This document shows positions 39,966 to 49,334 of a stretch of DNA of 64,000 nucleotides, one piece after another. Source of the stretch: an uncultured Flavobacteriales bacterium (lineage in GTDB: Bacteria; Bacteroidota; Bacteroidia; Flavobacteriales; Crocinitomicaceae); the NCBI GenBank assembly GCA_946482515.1, contig CAMLRS010000009.1:1-64000 (forward strand), written 5' to 3'. The first letter of the stretch is position 1; each line of letters opens with the position of its first letter. The notes beneath the pieces are model-generated. The model had not been told where the DNA came from. It did not search any database and saw nothing but the letters and a program-made list of their open reading frames with translations. The position numbers and the translations under genes are program-made.

Positions 39966-42376
39966 ATCACGGTACGCATAAGTTTGAAGCGGAAGGCTGG
40001 GGCTCTCTCGAGCTGGAAATCGCGGAATCGACACGGGGCTGCTATGGCTCGGTTGATCCTGCAACTGTTTCCTTCGAAGCAAGCGGTTTCGGCAGCGGCA
40101 AGCTAGAGCGAACGCCTTTCTATTTCTTCGAATGGCAGCGTATCCAGTATTCCTACTTCATTGAAGCGGATACAGAATTCATACCTCCGTTTCGCCTGTT
40201 GGTCAACGATCGCAAAATAGCCGAATCGAAACAACGGGGCAATCACCACCTGTTCGCCGGTCAGTTTGTTTTCCAGGACGAAGTGGGCGAAACGTTTTTA
40301 GAGCTGCGTGATCACCACAACAAGATCATTTTCCGATTACAAACGGAAGTCTTTCCGCAGAAGATGGATTACCAGTCGGATTACCGCGCCATGATGGCCG
40401 ATATTTCGGAGATCATCCACAACCTGGCCTACGATGAGCTGAAAACGACTTTCCGCAAGAGCAAGGCCCGGATCACTGGAACATCCACCGACAACGAATG
40501 GTGGAACATCCTCGACGCCCTTTTCGAGCAGTTTGTTATTCATTTGGGCGTTATTAAACAGCAGCCCAAACACGAGATCCGCAAGCGGGAAAAGGTGTTG
40601 CCGGTGGAAAAGATCCGTACGGCTTCGAAGAAAAACATAGATTGGCTGCGTAAGAACGCGCGCTATTCCAACGACCTCGAAAAAGGCGTGCGCATTGCCG
40701 AAGAAAAGTATTACTCGCATGCGCTGTCGAGCCGAAAATACGTGACTTACGACACGTACGAGAACCGCTTTATCGCCTGGGCCATCCGCGAAATTCTCGA
40801 AAAGCTGCGCATCTACCGGAAACACATCGAGAAACTGGCCGGCACAAAAGATTACTCGGCGCTCATTCGCCGGATGCAAAGCTACCAAAGCCGTTTGCAG
40901 GGCATTCTACATGAAAGCCCGTTCAACGAAGTTGGTCCGTTCGAAAAACGCGTCCACTTTTCCACATCGCTCACACGTGGCGCCGGCTACCGCGATTTTA
41001 TGTTCGGCTACCTGTTGCTCACCCGCGGACTGGAAGTCGCCGACAATGCCCTCTTCCGCATCAGCAGCAAACAAGTCTCTACGCTTTACGAATACTGGTG
41101 TTTCCTGAAGCTCGTGCAATTGCTGAAGGAACAACACGGATCGACTATCAGCTACCAGGATCTCGTTCGCATTCAATCCGGAAGGTGTCGTGTAAGGCTG
41201 GAAAAAGGCCAGGAATCACAGATCATTTTCCGCAAGCCCGACGGCGAAGAAACGGCCATTTATTTCAATCGCACGTTCAAGCGTGATAACCGCAAGATCT
41301 TCACGTATAACCAAAAACCCGATTACGCCATTTCCTTCAAAAAGAATGGCTTCGAACAGCCTTTCTGGTATTTATTCGATGCGAAATACCGTTTCGAAGA
41401 CCAGGCAGAAAGGGAATACAACACCTACAACGTTCCGGAAGATGCGATCGGACAGTTGCACCGCTACCGGGATGCCATTCTGCATTCCGAACCGGCTGGA
41501 ACCAGCTACCAGAAAGCGATCAAAAACCTGGGAGGCATCATTCTGTATCCGTATCCGCTCAGCGAAGAAACCTTCCGCAAGAATGCTTACTACAACAGCA
41601 TCGAAAAGGTCAATATCGGCGCCTTGCCCTTCCTGCCCAGCAAGTCAGGCCTGGTGAGCGAGTTGCTCAATAAAATGATCAACCAGACGTCGGCTGAAGA
41701 ACACTTCGAGCGTTTCATCGACTTCGATCGCTCCGAATACGAACAGCAGCGCAAAACGTGGGAAGACTGGTTGTCGATCGGTGTATTGCCGGCGGAAAAC
41801 CAGGCAGAGCGACTGCATTTTCTCAACGAAACATTGTGCTACCACATCCCATATGTGAAAGACCTGCATTCGCGCGTGTATGCAACACCCCAGTGGCTCA
41901 TTTGTCGTGCGGGTTCAACCGAAGCAGACATCTACGACGTAACCGGCTGGGAATTCTGTTCCAAAGAAGTGCTCCGCAAACGCGGCACTACCTGGCAGCA
42001 TCGGGCCGATCATTACGTGGTGTTCAACCTGCGTTTTGTCAAAACCATTCAAACTCCGGGCGACCTCACACCGACGCGTTTCCGGTATGCAACTGCTGCG
42101 GGCCTGCAGCATTACCTCACGCATCCCAAAACCGGCAAAAATGCCCTCTACATCACCCAACCAACGGCCGCTCGCCTTTTCCACGAGCTCAACAAAAATC
42201 AAATCCCTTTCCGCCTCCAATGGGCCGTTAACATCGATGATAGTTCGGCGGTTGATTTCCATATCGGCGATCACGTTGTTCGGTCTTCGGCTAACCTTCC
42301 TGAGCTGCATTATGAACACAGTGGGCGTTCGCTCTTTCTGACAGCAATTCTTGAGCTTGTTCGTTCTGCTGATTGA
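39962..42376 (+). CDS. DUF2357/PD-(D/E)XK McrC-like protein
   Basis: 804 residues. An N-terminal beta-rich domain (about 1-130), a helical DUF2357 part (about 140-390; YDTYENRFIAWAIREILEKL is characteristic) and a nuclease core with Asp454 in NQKPDYAISF and Asp473-Ala-Lys475 in YLFDAKYRF, then QLHRYRDAIL. The last 220 residues form an extra domain (YVKDLHSRVYATPQWLICRAG onward) absent from simple McrC. It should be the nuclease arm of the restriction system whose motor is the McrB-like protein upstream; the two start/stop codons overlap. Confidence 0.88.
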   Translation: MNHGTHKFEAEGWGSLELEIAESTRGCYGSVDPATVSFEASGFGSGKLERTPFYFFEWQRIQYSYFIEADTEFIPPFRLLVNDRKIAESKQRGNHHLFAGQFVFQDEVGETFLELRDHHNKIIFRLQTEVFPQKMDYQSDYRAMMADISEIIHNLAYDELKTTFRKSKARITGTSTDNEWWNILDALFEQFVIHLGVIKQQPKHEIRKREKVLPVEKIRTASKKNIDWLRKNARYSNDLEKGVRIAEEKYYSHALSSRKYVTYDTYENRFIAWAIREILEKLRIYRKHIEKLAGTKDYSALIRRMQSYQSRLQGILHESPFNEVGPFEKRVHFSTSLTRGAGYRDFMFGYLLLTRGLEVADNALFRISSKQVSTLYEYWCFLKLVQLLKEQHGSTISYQDLVRIQSGRCRVRLEKGQESQIIFRKPDGEETAIYFNRTFKRDNRKIFTYNQKPDYAISFKKNGFEQPFWYLFDAKYRFEDQAEREYNTYNVPEDAIGQLHRYRDAILHSEPAGTSYQKAIKNLGGIILYPYPLSEETFRKNAYYNSIEKVNIGALPFLPSKSGLVSELLNKMINQTSAEEHFERFIDFDRSEYEQQRKTWEDWLSIGVLPAENQAERLHFLNETLCYHIPYVKDLHSRVYATPQWLICRAGSTEADIYDVTGWEFCSKEVLRKRGTTWQHRADHYVVFNLRFVKTIQTPGDLTPTRFRYATAAGLQHYLTHPKTGKNALYITQPTAARLFHELNKNQIPFRLQWAVNIDDSSAVDFHIGDHVVRSSANLPELHYEHSGRSLFLTAILELVRSAD

Positions 42377-42457
42377 CGGGAAACAGCCGGTATAATCGCA
42401 CGTTGTGTATTCCTGATTGCCAATTCTGCGTTATATTTACCTCATCAATCATCCCTC

Positions 42458-44068
42458 ATGCGCTACACCTGCTCTACACTCCTTCTCGTTTGCCTTCTCG
42501 CTCTGTGCTCGCGTGTGTGCGCCCAGCCTTTTCAGCCCAATGAGCTCGGTCATGTGGCCGATCCGGCGTTTCCAGGTTTTCTGAAGGCGAACGGCATACA
42601 GCTCTGCGGGGCGTTTTCGGTGACGCATTCGCTGGATTCAACCATTCATTTTGCCGTGATTTTCAAGGAGGATAAAATGATGTTCCTGGAATCGACGGGG
42701 AAGATCTACAGCACGTACGCGGAATATGTAAAGGCTACGGGCATCCAGGAATTTATTGACAAGGGTTTTGAGACGAAGAATCCTTTTGAGCGGGGAGATG
42801 ACGAAGACGCAGAAGAGTTTCCAGATCCCGAGTGGTTCCAGGGTGACAATACCCATACTTACGAGAAAAGGGGAAAGATGGGCATGGTATTCAATAAAAA
42901 GAAAATCCTGCCGCCTGTTTACGACGACATCCGCCAGGACCTGGCGCACGGCGAACCGGTGTTTATCATTACACAGGACGGACTGGAAGGCATAGCCGAC
43001 ACCACCGGACGCATCATTGTGGAACCGATGTATATGCATATCAGCGGACAGTTCAGCAACGGACGCATCTGTTACCATGTGAAAGATGGCGACCGCGAAG
43101 GTTTTCTCGATAGTGACGGGAAACTGTCCATTCCGCTGCAGGAGCTGAAGATGAGCTATCGCGGGAATTACATCCGGATCTCGACCACCGGTTACGACCG
43201 CCGCTACGGGCTGATGGATACTATGGGCGTTGTGCAGCTGGAACCTGTCTACACCTACCTGGAGCCTGTAGCAGATTATCGTTCAGAAGGAGACGCGGTA
43301 CATTACAACGCCATTATCGTGGAAACGGATGGCGGAAAAGGAATTGTGGATTACAACGGCAAGCAGCTGCTCGAACCGGTTTACTACGACATCAACCAGT
43401 TTTACCAGAACGTATATCGTTTCACCACTGCTTTTGGCGATGAGGGCCTTTCGGGGTTGTTCGATATGGCTTCCGGAACGGTACTGCTGCCGGCGGAATA
43501 CAGCTTTGAACAGGATTATTCCGATGAAAACGATACGGTGGCCATCAGTCGAAGGACCACTAACGGTATACGTCACGGCCTGCTGACCAAGAAAGGCGAG
43601 CTGCTGGTGCCCGTGGAGTATAATTACGTTCAGCTACTGAAAAGTGAACAGCTGCTCATCCTGGGGAAAGACCGCCAGTACCAGCTCACCGATCTGCAAT
43701 TGCGCCCAACGCATGCGGTGGTGTATGAGACTCTTTCGCCCCTGAGTGAACATGCCAGTCACCTGCCGGAAAATCGGTTACTGGTGAAAAAAGGCCGCAA
43801 GGAAGGTGTGATCGATCCGAAAGGAAAAGTGATCATTCCGCTGAAATACGACCGCATCTACCCGGATAATCATGTGTTGCGCGTAGTCGAAGGCAACGTG
43901 AATGATTTCATGGACCTGAACGGAAACGTGCTGCTCACCACCGATTTCACGGTGCTCGACTGCAAAATTGGCTACGTCTATGTAAAAGACGAAAACGGGG
44001 CATCTCTTTTGTACGATCTCTACGGTAATTCGTTGAAAAACGCCAAATCACAACTATTCGGGCGTTAA
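42458..44068 (+). CDS. WG-repeat exported protein 1
   Basis: 536 residues with a signal peptide (MRYTCSTLLLVCLLALCSRVCAQ). The conserved N-terminal block QPFQPNELGHVADPAFPGFLKANGIQLCGAF is shared with two paralogs nearby. From about residue 135 there are eight or nine WG repeats, for example REGFLDSDGKLSIP, RYGLMDTMGVVQLEPVY, KEGVIDPKGKVIIPLKY. WG repeats form beta-propeller-like or extended surfaces of unknown function in Bacteroidota. A TATATTTA -7-like element lies about 20 bp upstream. It is the first of two consecutive genes of the same length. Confidence 0.85.
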   Translation: MRYTCSTLLLVCLLALCSRVCAQPFQPNELGHVADPAFPGFLKANGIQLCGAFSVTHSLDSTIHFAVIFKEDKMMFLESTGKIYSTYAEYVKATGIQEFIDKGFETKNPFERGDDEDAEEFPDPEWFQGDNTHTYEKRGKMGMVFNKKKILPPVYDDIRQDLAHGEPVFIITQDGLEGIADTTGRIIVEPMYMHISGQFSNGRICYHVKDGDREGFLDSDGKLSIPLQELKMSYRGNYIRISTTGYDRRYGLMDTMGVVQLEPVYTYLEPVADYRSEGDAVHYNAIIVETDGGKGIVDYNGKQLLEPVYYDINQFYQNVYRFTTAFGDEGLSGLFDMASGTVLLPAEYSFEQDYSDENDTVAISRRTTNGIRHGLLTKKGELLVPVEYNYVQLLKSEQLLILGKDRQYQLTDLQLRPTHAVVYETLSPLSEHASHLPENRLLVKKGRKEGVIDPKGKVIIPLKYDRIYPDNHVLRVVEGNVNDFMDLNGNVLLTTDFTVLDCKIGYVYVKDENGASLLYDLYGNSLKNAKSQLFGR

Positions 44069-44111
44069 CTCGCTTACTCAATAACCCATCGACTCAGCAA
44101 CTCATTAACTT

Positions 44112-45722
44112 ATGCGTTCTATCTATACTACTTTTTTCTCAGTCTTCCTCTTAACGAAGGTTTTCGCGCAGCCTTTTCAACCCGATGCGCTCGGTCATGT
44201 CCACGGCCAGGCTTTTCGCGATTATATAGCCAAAGAAGGTTTTGAGCTGGTGGGTGCGTTTGCGCGGGAAATCTACAAAAGCGACACGGTCTGGATTACC
44301 AAGGTGATGAAAGGCGGCGAGTGGTTTTACATCGATACGAAAGGGAACCGTTTCGCCGATGAACAGGCGTTTAAGGATTACCTGAACAACCAGAACAGGA
44401 CTAAAACCACGGAGCGATTCCAGCGAACATCTTCCCACAGGGAATCGGCGAACGTAGTAGAGTATATCGTTGAAGAGCCGACGGTTTTTCACGAAATGCC
44501 CAAAGAGGGCGTGTATACCGGTGGCGTATTCCTGAAAGGAAAAAAACAGGGCTTCCGCAACAGTAGTGGTGTGGAGGTGGTTGCCCCGATCTATGACGCT
44601 ATCGAAGTCATTGGCAACGATGCAAAGCCATTCCTGAAGCTCACACGCAAGGGAAAACAGGGATTGGCCGATCATACAGGCAAGATCATTGTACCGGTAA
44701 ACTACCAGGAAGTAAGCGTGCTGTTCGACGATGCCGAGCATGAGCTGGGGCCTAAAGGCATCGTAACACTGTCTGATAAAGGCTACACCCTGCTGCGACT
44801 CGACGGAACCACCTGGACGGGTCCGCAGCCATACAAACCAGCACCGGCCGACGGCTACTTCGTGCTGACCGATCCCGTTACCGAAAAAAAGGGCGCTATG
44901 AAACCAGACGGTACCCTCATTGTACCGGTCGAATTTGATGGCATCTGGCGCAGAGCCGAAACGGACCTGCTCTTCGTTTCCAACGGAAACGAATACCGGA
45001 GCGGTTACCAGGTAGGCGTCTATGACTTGCAGGGAACCCTGCTCATTGAGCCCAAATACCAGCAAATCGAAGAATTTTTCGGCGATCTGTTGTCGGTGGA
45101 ATTCGACGATGAAGAGCCGGGTTACGCCTACGGTTTGTTCGATATCCGCAGTAAAACGTTTGTGCTGCCGGTGGAATACGAATGGGAATACTACCGCCAG
45201 GAACGAATTGTGGTGCACAAAGGTCCGGATGAAGCACGCATCTACGGCATGATCAACCGCCAGGGCGAATGGATCCTGCCACCACAGTACAGCAATCTTT
45301 TGTATAAAGATGACTCCCGTTACATTGTGGCCGCATTAGACGGCAAATACGGTGTGCTCGATACCACCGGCCTGACGATTATTCCGTTTACTTACGATTA
45401 CCTGCGCGCGCTGAACGATTGTACCCGCTGTGGCAACCTGCCCAAAGATCAGTTCATTGCCGGAATGAATGAAAAATATGGTATCATCGACCATCAAAAT
45501 AAAGTCGTACTGCCCCTCACACTACCCCGGTTTGCCAGTACGAATACAGCGCTCGGCATTGAAGGACACGACCGTTCCGTATTTATGGACCTCAACGGCA
45601 AGGTTCTTTATACAGCCAATTTTTGGGTAACCCGTTACTACGGCGGACTCATCGAAGGACGCACCAATGACAGCCGCCCGGTGAAAGCGGACCTTTACGG
45701 ACATACCGTCATAGGCAATTAA
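44112..45722 (+). CDS. WG-repeat exported protein 2
   Basis: 536 residues, identical in length to its upstream neighbour. Signal peptide MRSIYTTFFSVFLLTKVFAQ, then the same opening block (PFQPDALGHVHGQAFRDYIAKEGFELVGAF). Eight WG repeats are readable, including KQGLADHTGKIIVPVNY, KYGVLDTTGLTIIPFTY and KYGIIDHQNKVVLPL. It probably arose by tandem gene duplication with substantial divergence. The 43-bp gap to the upstream gene consists entirely of ACTC-type intergenic words. Confidence 0.85.
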   Translation: MRSIYTTFFSVFLLTKVFAQPFQPDALGHVHGQAFRDYIAKEGFELVGAFAREIYKSDTVWITKVMKGGEWFYIDTKGNRFADEQAFKDYLNNQNRTKTTERFQRTSSHRESANVVEYIVEEPTVFHEMPKEGVYTGGVFLKGKKQGFRNSSGVEVVAPIYDAIEVIGNDAKPFLKLTRKGKQGLADHTGKIIVPVNYQEVSVLFDDAEHELGPKGIVTLSDKGYTLLRLDGTTWTGPQPYKPAPADGYFVLTDPVTEKKGAMKPDGTLIVPVEFDGIWRRAETDLLFVSNGNEYRSGYQVGVYDLQGTLLIEPKYQQIEEFFGDLLSVEFDDEEPGYAYGLFDIRSKTFVLPVEYEWEYYRQERIVVHKGPDEARIYGMINRQGEWILPPQYSNLLYKDDSRYIVAALDGKYGVLDTTGLTIIPFTYDYLRALNDCTRCGNLPKDQFIAGMNEKYGIIDHQNKVVLPLTLPRFASTNTALGIEGHDRSVFMDLNGKVLYTANFWVTRYYGGLIEGRTNDSRPVKADLYGHTVIGN

Positions 45723-45772
45723 TAATGCATCATTCAAAATGCACAATTGATAGGCTCATTCTGAATTATGAA

Positions 45773-46150
45773 TTATGAATTGAGCCGCCAGGGTGGATTC
45801 AACCGGTTTTCGCCCGCGTGATAAATAATCAGTCGATTGCCATCGGGATCGCGGAGCGTTACTTCCCGCCACAACCAGGGTCTGTCTGTTGGAGCTTCAT
45901 CGAATACGATTCCTTTCGCTTTTAATTCCTGGTAAGTGGCATCCGGATCGGGAACCTCGAAATACAGATGAATACCTTCGCCTGAAGGACGATCAGCCAA
46001 TTGGATGGAAAACGTTGCTTCGCCGTCCGGACACACAAAACGCGCATAGTGATCGTTGCTGTGAACAATGAGCTGCAAGCCGAGCTGCCGGTAAAAAGCA
46101 ATCGAGCGAGCTATATCAGAAACGGGAACGGTAACCTGGTTCAGGTGCAT
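45773..46150 (-). CDS. VOC (glyoxalase/bleomycin-resistance) family protein
   Basis: 125 residues, one VOC module pair: MHLNQVTVPVSDIARSIAFYRQLGLQLIVHSND, GIHLYFEVPDPDATYQELKAKG, TLRDPDGNRLIIYHAG. Candidate metal ligands are His2, His in GIHLYFE and the last-strand Glu/His region. Such enzymes act on small molecules in the cytosol (isomerases, dioxygenases, antibiotic-binding proteins); the substrate is unknown. The gene end overlaps an AATTATGAATTATGAATTG intergenic word. Confidence 0.88.
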   Translation of the reverse strand: MHLNQVTVPVSDIARSIAFYRQLGLQLIVHSNDHYARFVCPDGEATFSIQLADRPSGEGIHLYFEVPDPDATYQELKAKGIVFDEAPTDRPWLWREVTLRDPDGNRLIIYHAGENRLNPPWRLNS

Positions 46151-46179
46151 CGTAAGAGTTTTTTGTACAAGATAATTAT

Positions 46180-46300
46180 AGTTGACGAGTTAGTGAGTGG
46201 CGGGTTTCTGAGTTTGTTTCCAATCCTAAAATCCTGATGTCTTGATATCCTGAAGTCCTTAACTCGTCAACCCTGCAACACAGAAACTCACCAACTCTCT
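46180..46300. repeat. Inverted intergenic word pair (GTTGACGAG / CTCGTCAAC)
   Basis: Left arm GTTGACGAGTTAGTGAGTGG and right arm AACTCGTCAACC...GAAACTCACCAACTC surround a centre containing TCCTGATGTCTTGATATCCTG. The arms could form a long imperfect hairpin. Confidence 0.65.
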
Positions 46301-46393
46301 TAACAATTCCTAAACCGGCCCCAAAAAAGGCTAAAATACAGAAGATCAACTGCGTTTGTTCCGATATTGCTTTATCCATTCAAAAACAAACGT

Positions 46394-47263
46394 ATGAAGA
46401 CCCTCAGCACTACTTCCGTCATTGGCGTACTAGCCTCGATTATTGGCATACTGGCGATTGGCCTCTTGCTCACATCCTGTAAACCCGTTTATAAATGCGG
46501 CGATCCGATGCCGGAAAAAGAAAAAGGCGGCAAGCGTCTCCGCGCCGTTGTTTCAGAGCGCGATTCCCTTTGCAGCGAGTTGGCCAGTGAAAAAGCGGAA
46601 AACAGCCGTTTGCGCACCAACAATGAAAACCTGGAAACCCGTTTGCGCCGCCAGGAAGACATTACCGACGACCAGGCCGATCAATTTGGCAAAGAGCTCA
46701 GCGACCGTGAGCGCGAATTGCGCAGCAAGGAACGCATGCTCCGCGAAATGCAGGCTATTATTGCCCGTCAGGATTCCATGACCCAACGCCTCAACAATGT
46801 GCTCCGCGATGCGCTCCTCGGGTTTAATTCCGACGAGCTGTCGATCGAAGTACGCGACGGCAAAGTCTACGTATCCATGTCGGATAAGCTGTTGTTCAAA
46901 TCCGGTAGCGATGCCGTGGAAGCCAAAGGGGTGGAAGCGCTCCGTGTACTGGCCGATGTATTGAACAAGAACCCCGACGTGAACGTACTCGTGGAAGGTC
47001 ACACCGACAACGTGCCGATCAAAACCGCGATGTATGAAGACAACTGGGATTTGAGCGTGGCGCGGGCTACGTCTATTACGCGATTGCTCACCACGAAATA
47101 CGGTGTTGCATCTTCGCGACTTACAGCTTCAGGCCGCGGCGAGTACTTCCCGAAAGCGACCAACGAAACAGCAGAAGGCCGGGCGAGAAACCGTCGCACG
47201 GAGATCATTCTGTCGCCGAAGCTCGATGAAATCATGAATTTGCTCAACAGTTCCGGGCGTTAA
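46394..47263 (+). CDS. OmpA-family lipoprotein
   Basis: 289 residues from the ATG at 46394. N-terminal lipoprotein signal with a hydrophobic run (VIGVLASIIGILAIGLLLTSC) and Cys near residue 29. A long coiled coil follows (about 50-130, RLRAVVSERDSLCSELASEKAENSRLRTNNENLETRL), then an OmpA_C peptidoglycan-binding domain (about 155-275: KLLFKSGSDAVEAKGVEALRVLADVL, VEGHTDNVPI, NWDLSVARATSITRLL, RARNRRTEI with the conserved Arg). It likely anchors the outer membrane to peptidoglycan. A terminator follows. Confidence 0.93.
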   Translation: MKTLSTTSVIGVLASIIGILAIGLLLTSCKPVYKCGDPMPEKEKGGKRLRAVVSERDSLCSELASEKAENSRLRTNNENLETRLRRQEDITDDQADQFGKELSDRERELRSKERMLREMQAIIARQDSMTQRLNNVLRDALLGFNSDELSIEVRDGKVYVSMSDKLLFKSGSDAVEAKGVEALRVLADVLNKNPDVNVLVEGHTDNVPIKTAMYEDNWDLSVARATSITRLLTTKYGVASSRLTASGRGEYFPKATNETAEGRARNRRTEIILSPKLDEIMNLLNSSGR

Positions 47264-47285
47264 ACCGCTACTGTGATTTTCAGGG

Positions 47286-47318
47286 AATGCCATATCCAAC
47301 AGGGTGTGGCATTTTTTA
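47286..47318 (+). terminator. Terminator after the OmpA gene
   Basis: AATGCCA/TGGCATT stem (47286-47292 with 47307-47313) followed by TTTTTATT. Confidence 0.8.
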
Positions 47319-47605
47319 TTCTTCACCGCAGAGAGCGCTCTATGGATATTAAGATCTACCTGTCGGCAGACAGGCTTCAGGATTTCAGGACATTAGGACA
47401 TTAAGAGATGTTTGATTTTGAATGTTTGATTTTGAACCTTGCCTGCGCCTGTCTGCCGATAGGTAGAGCAGGCAGGTGTTTAATTTTTTGATGGATAGAG
47501 ATGGGGATTGAAGATCAACTGGCAATTCGTAACTAACAACTACCTCTATGTGCTCTATGTTTCTATGTGGTCGAAGAAACCTTATCTTTACCAAAAACCA
47601 TCCGA
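47319..47605. repeat. Intergenic word cluster before WG gene 3
   Basis: Contains ATTTCAGGACATTAGGACAT, TGTTTGATTTTGAATG words, GCCTGTCTGCCG copies (47358-47372 and 47449-47460) and an inverted CACATAG word (47544-47572). The promoter-like TTATCTTTA at 47582-47590 precedes the gene. Confidence 0.6.
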
Positions 47606-49180
47606 ATGAAATCCGTTCTGCTGTTTTTAACCGTCTTCTTCACCATTGCTTCACAGGCCCAGACGTTCAAGGCCGATGCTTACGGCTACGTTCACGATCC
47701 GAAATTCAAAAAGCTCATCACCGACCGCGGGTATCAGCTCGTAGGCGCTTTCCAGGTGGTGAACGAGAAAAAGCATTTCATGGTGGCGCGTGTGTTGAAA
47801 GGCAACCTGGAGATCTACATCGACCTCAGCGGCAAGGAATACGAAGACGTAAATGCCGTTCGTCGTGCAGGCGGTCTGGAGGAATTTCACGACGAGCCCA
47901 GACTTGTTTCAGACGGTAGTTTGTATGACAAAGGAATGGACGTATCGGCCGGCAGTGTCGACGGTTCAACACCTTCCGATTATTTCCAGCGCAGACAGTA
48001 CTTTACCCAAAACGGAAAAAAAGGCCTTCTGTACGATGGCGACACGCTCTTTCCGGCCATTTACGACAAAATTCAAAGTATCCGCTACCCGGATCGACTG
48101 CTCTACCAGCTCGAAAACAACGGTTTGGAAGGCATGGCTGATGAAAAAGGCAACATCCTTGTTCCGGTGAAATACGAAGAGCTCAGTCGCTTTCAGGCCC
48201 CTTCTCCCCGACTGACCTACTCGGCCAAGCTCAACGGCAAATACGGCATCCTGGCGGTTGATGGCAGTGTTACGATTCCATTCGAATATGCACGACTGAA
48301 CTGGCGCGAAGGGAAATCCTATATCGAGATCAGTGATTACACCAACTACATGCGCGTTGTTGGAGCTCTGGACACCAACGGTCGGCTCATCATACCGGTG
48401 ATCTACAGCGCTATAAGCCAACCTGAAAACGGCAATTTTGTCTTCGTGAAGCGAGGAAAAAAAACGGGAGCGATCGATTTCACAGGAACGTTCATCCTCG
48501 ACACCATTTACACCGAACAGCATTACTTCGCTAAAGACCTGTACGAGCTTTCGCTCTATGACCGAAAGGATTATGCTACCGGCATTTTCGATGTACGCAA
48601 ACAGCAGCTCATCCTACCCTGCGAATACGAAATCGACGATTATCTTTCGGACTACTGCCCGATTTCCACACAACGCAACGGCGTAACTTACTACGGACTC
48701 ATCGATCGTAAAGGAAAGCTGATCCGGGAGGCCAACTACACCTGGCTGCATTACGACGAGGAGCGGGCATGGCTCCTGTTCACGGAGAATGGTAAAACGG
48801 GCGTGGTCGACTCAACAGGCAAAACCATCGTTCCCTTTCACTACGAAAGTCTCCGCCTCCTGCGCAAAGGCGAACAGCCCCACGGAACGCAGAACACGGC
48901 TTATTTTGTCTTCGAAGAAAACGGCAAATCGGGACTCATCAACAGTGCCAACCAGGTAGTTATACCGGCTGTATATGAGGAGGTGAAAGCCAGTCCATTT
49001 GGTATTCTTTGTAAGAAAAGCCTGGAAGAATTTGTGGTGCTCGATTATGCGGGCAAACCGCTGTTTCCACCCATCAGCTTCTACGTCTCAAACTTCCGCG
49101 ATGGCATCGTTACCTATCGCCAGCAACGCCAGAAAGTGCTGATGGATTTTTATGGAAACAAAGTCGTAAAGGAAATATGA
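47606..49180 (+). CDS. WG-repeat exported protein 3
   Basis: 524 residues from the ATG at 47606, which begins the signal peptide (MKSVLLFLTVFFTIASQAQ). An upstream in-frame ATG at 47567 would sit before the -7-like element. The paralogous opening block FKADAYGYVHDPKFKKLITDRGYQLVGAF is followed by about nine WG repeats, e.g. LEGMADEKGNILVPVKY, VVGALDTNGRLIIPVIY, KTGVVDSTGKTIVPFHY. It is separated from the other two by the VOC and OmpA genes. Confidence 0.85.
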   Translation: MKSVLLFLTVFFTIASQAQTFKADAYGYVHDPKFKKLITDRGYQLVGAFQVVNEKKHFMVARVLKGNLEIYIDLSGKEYEDVNAVRRAGGLEEFHDEPRLVSDGSLYDKGMDVSAGSVDGSTPSDYFQRRQYFTQNGKKGLLYDGDTLFPAIYDKIQSIRYPDRLLYQLENNGLEGMADEKGNILVPVKYEELSRFQAPSPRLTYSAKLNGKYGILAVDGSVTIPFEYARLNWREGKSYIEISDYTNYMRVVGALDTNGRLIIPVIYSAISQPENGNFVFVKRGKKTGAIDFTGTFILDTIYTEQHYFAKDLYELSLYDRKDYATGIFDVRKQQLILPCEYEIDDYLSDYCPISTQRNGVTYYGLIDRKGKLIREANYTWLHYDEERAWLLFTENGKTGVVDSTGKTIVPFHYESLRLLRKGEQPHGTQNTAYFVFEENGKSGLINSANQVVIPAVYEEVKASPFGILCKKSLEEFVVLDYAGKPLFPPISFYVSNFRDGIVTYRQQRQKVLMDFYGNKVVKEI

Positions 49181-49186
49181 AACAGG

Positions 49187-49330
49187 ATGTTGGATTTTTG
49201 ATGGTTGATTATTGATGATCAATCCTCTTTCTTAGCCGGTTGCCAGTCCAACAAGTAGTTTGTTCATAGCTGTCCGGGCTTATTTTCCTGAAATCTCATC
49301 CAACATCAAAAATTCAAAATCAACCATCAA
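49187..49330. repeat. Inverted intergenic word pair (TTGATGGTTGATT / AATCAACCATCAA)
   Basis: Left arm GGATGTTGGATTTTTGATGG (49188 onward) and right arm CATCCAACATCAAAAATTC plus AAAATCAACCATCAA (to 49331) are inverted copies and flank a short GC-richer centre between convergent genes. Confidence 0.7.
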
Positions 49331-49334
49331 GAAA

